The notes beneath the pieces are model-generated. The model did no database searches and had not been told where the DNA came from. It saw only the letters and a program-made list of their open reading frames with translations. From NCBI GenBank assembly GCA_946183095.1, contig CAMHBE010000152.1, forward strand, positions 1 to 5,663: a DNA stretch of 5,663 nt. Reading direction: 5' to 3'. The position numbers were made by a program, and so were the translations under genes. This DNA is from an uncultured Clostridia bacterium. Its GTDB lineage: Bacteria > Bacillota > Clostridia > Oscillospirales > Ruminococcaceae. Below, one piece after another: positions 4,341-5,663 of this stretch. The first letter of the stretch is position 1, and each line of letters opens with the position of its first letter.

Positions 4341-5663
4341 ATGGCAAAGATCATCGAAACGCTTGCCGTATTTTCGCGGGAATGCGGAAATACAGCGATA
4401 CTGTTTGACGATGCACATACAAAAGGCATCACCTACGCACAGCTATACGATATCACGGCGAGGATATACGGCTGGCTGCGGGCGAAAGGAATAGGAAAAG
4501 AGGATTTCGTGCTCATAGACCTGCCGAGGGGAGTCCTTCCTGTCGCGGCGATGCTCGGCGTATGGCGCGCGGGTGCCGCGTTCGTGCTCGTGGAGGATAA
4601 CTATGCTCCCGAACGTACCGAATACATACGCCGTGACTGCGGATGCAGGACACGCATAAGCGCCTCCAACTGGGATGAGATAATGCAGTCGGCACCGCTG
4701 GAAGGCTTTGCGCAGACCGACGACCACGATGCCGCCTACGCGATATATACCTCCGGTACGTCAGGAAAGCCGAAAGGTGTGCTGCACGAGTACGGCAGCC
4801 TGCAAATGTGCGTTGACTCCATAAAGCTCGACGGCGAGGTGCCGTTTGGCACAGATGAAAGGGTGGCGGTGCTCATCCCCCAGAATTTCGTCGCGGCGGT
4901 GATATTGACCCTGGCGGCGCTCGGCACAAGGAACAACAGGTTATTCATAGTTTCCTACACCACCCTCAAAGACCCTGTGCTCCTGCGCAGTTTCTTTATT
5001 GAGAAGCAGATATCCGTGACATTCCTCACTCCGTCGTATGTGCGCTTGCTCGGTAACGGCACGGGTCCTTTCCTGAAGACACTGTTTGTAGGTTCAGAGC
5101 CGGCAAACAACGTGTTCGTGAATGATGTGCGGATGATAAATGTATATGCGCTCAGTGAGAGCGGCTTCTGCATAAGCCTGTTCGGCATAGACAAGCCGTA
5201 TCCCGTCTGCCCGATAGGAAAGCCCGGCGTCAGGACGATGCTCATAGACGAGGACGGTGACACGGTGCAGGACGGCGAGATAGGCGAACTGTGCTTTGAA
5301 GCGCCTTTCGTCCGCGGCTACATCGGTCTTCCGGAAGAGACGGAAAATGCTTTCAGGGACGGATTCTTCCACACCGGCGACCTTGCAAGGAAGGACGAGA
5401 ACGGGTACCTTGTCCTGCTCGGCAGAAGTTCCGACATGATAAAGATAAACGGCAACCGCATCGAGCCTGCCGAGATAGAGGCAGCGCTGCGTGAGGTGCT
5501 GCACATAGACTGGGCTGCCGCAAAATGCGTGGAGGAATACGGCAGAACGTACATCTGCGCATACTACAAGGCGAACATCCGGATAGATGCCAACGCTCTG
5601 CGGGAAGTCCTGCTCGAATACCTGCCGTACTACATGATACCGTCATACTATGTGCGGGTGGAC
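4341..5663 (+). CDS. Adenylation (AMP-binding) enzyme, NRPS/DltA-like, 3' end beyond window
   Basis: Such enzymes activate a carboxylic acid with ATP to an acyl-AMP and pass it to a carrier-protein phosphopantetheine or CoA. The 441 visible residues carry the core motifs in order: A3 YTSGTSGKPKGV (136-147); A5 N-V-Y-A-L-S-E (267-273), a variant of NxYGPTE that keeps the Glu; A6 GELCFEAPFVRGYIG (315-329); A7 FHTGDLARKD (343-352); A8 GRSSDMIKINGNRIEPAEIE (361-380); A9 LPYYMIP (428-434). The sequence stops just before A10 with its catalytic Lys. There is no condensation domain before it, so it is either a stand-alone enzyme or the first domain of a larger one. By hand alignment the A4 position that is Asp235 in GrsA (amino-group anchor) is Val184 (in P-Q-N-F-V-A-A-V), which argues against an ordinary alpha-amino acid or D-alanine as substrate. 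The start has a strong site, GGAGG, 7 bases upstream. It is second in the STAS operon. I assign no precise substrate or symbol. Confidence 0.9.
   Translation, partial: MAKIIETLAVFSRECGNTAILFDDAHTKGITYAQLYDITARIYGWLRAKGIGKEDFVLIDLPRGVLPVAAMLGVWRAGAAFVLVEDNYAPERTEYIRRDCGCRTRISASNWDEIMQSAPLEGFAQTDDHDAAYAIYTSGTSGKPKGVLHEYGSLQMCVDSIKLDGEVPFGTDERVAVLIPQNFVAAVILTLAALGTRNNRLFIVSYTTLKDPVLLRSFFIEKQISVTFLTPSYVRLLGNGTGPFLKTLFVGSEPANNVFVNDVRMINVYALSESGFCISLFGIDKPYPVCPIGKPGVRTMLIDEDGDTVQDGEIGELCFEAPFVRGYIGLPEETENAFRDGFFHTGDLARKDENGYLVLLGRSSDMIKINGNRIEPAEIEAALREVLHIDWAAAKCVEEYGRTYICAYYKANIRIDANALREVLLEYLPYYMIPSYYVRVD

Noticed and set aside
4443..5646. Several minus-strand open frames within the adenylation gene
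   Set aside because: All lie opposite a continuous plus-strand frame with ordered A3-A9 motifs; none has a ribosome site or family pattern.
4341..5663. The adenylation gene as dltA (D-alanine activation)
   Set aside because: The amino-anchoring Asp is replaced by Val in hand alignment, A5 differs, and no dltB/C/D gene is visible in the window.

Overview
The window looks like chromosome of a Gram-positive anaerobe of the Clostridia, most likely a Ruminococcus-type member of the Oscillospiraceae/Ruminococcaceae. The reasons are a spoVAC-spoVAD pair without spoVAB, strong AGGAGG-like ribosome binding sites, heavy use of ATA for isoleucine, roughly 50% G+C, and a secreted lipoprotein with an Ala/Thr/Glu-rich spacer. 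The genus is an inference from style; no marker gene is present.

Layout. Positions 1-756 (minus strand) hold spoVAC and the first third of spoVAD, which overlap by four bases. These belong to the spore dipicolinic-acid transport system. Positions 840-1640 (minus) hold a monocistronic lipoprotein of unknown function with its own promoter and a strong terminator. Positions 1751-3851 (minus) hold a two-gene sensory operon: a FIST-domain protein starting with TTG, then 17 bases later a soluble, receptor-like methyl-accepting signalling protein, closed by a terminator. Positions 3893-5663 (plus) hold a divergent operon: a small STAS-domain protein (anti-sigma-factor-antagonist type), then an adenylation enzyme of the NRPS/DltA/acyl-ligase superfamily that runs off the right edge just before motif A10.

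How the parts may work together. The FIST and methyl-accepting proteins look like the input and output halves of one cytoplasmic receptor split over two genes. The STAS protein suggests a partner-switching (phospho-serine) control circuit, and the adenylation enzyme suggests carrier-protein-based activation of a small acid. By hand alignment that enzyme lacks the Asp that anchors the alpha-amino group of ordinary amino acid substrates.

The most interesting finding is regulatory. The lipoprotein promoter and the STAS/adenylation promoter carry the same 20-base block, TGACC-N5-GGTCA-R-TGAC (16 of 20 bases identical), in the same position: the palindrome abuts the -35 hexamer, which is followed by a 17-base spacer and a TAWAAT -10. 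This predicts that one unknown regulator controls both the orphan lipoprotein and the STAS/adenylation operon. The second copy lies in the divergent region shared with the FIST operon, so the whole 902-5663 region may be one envelope- or metabolite-responsive system. This linkage is inference.
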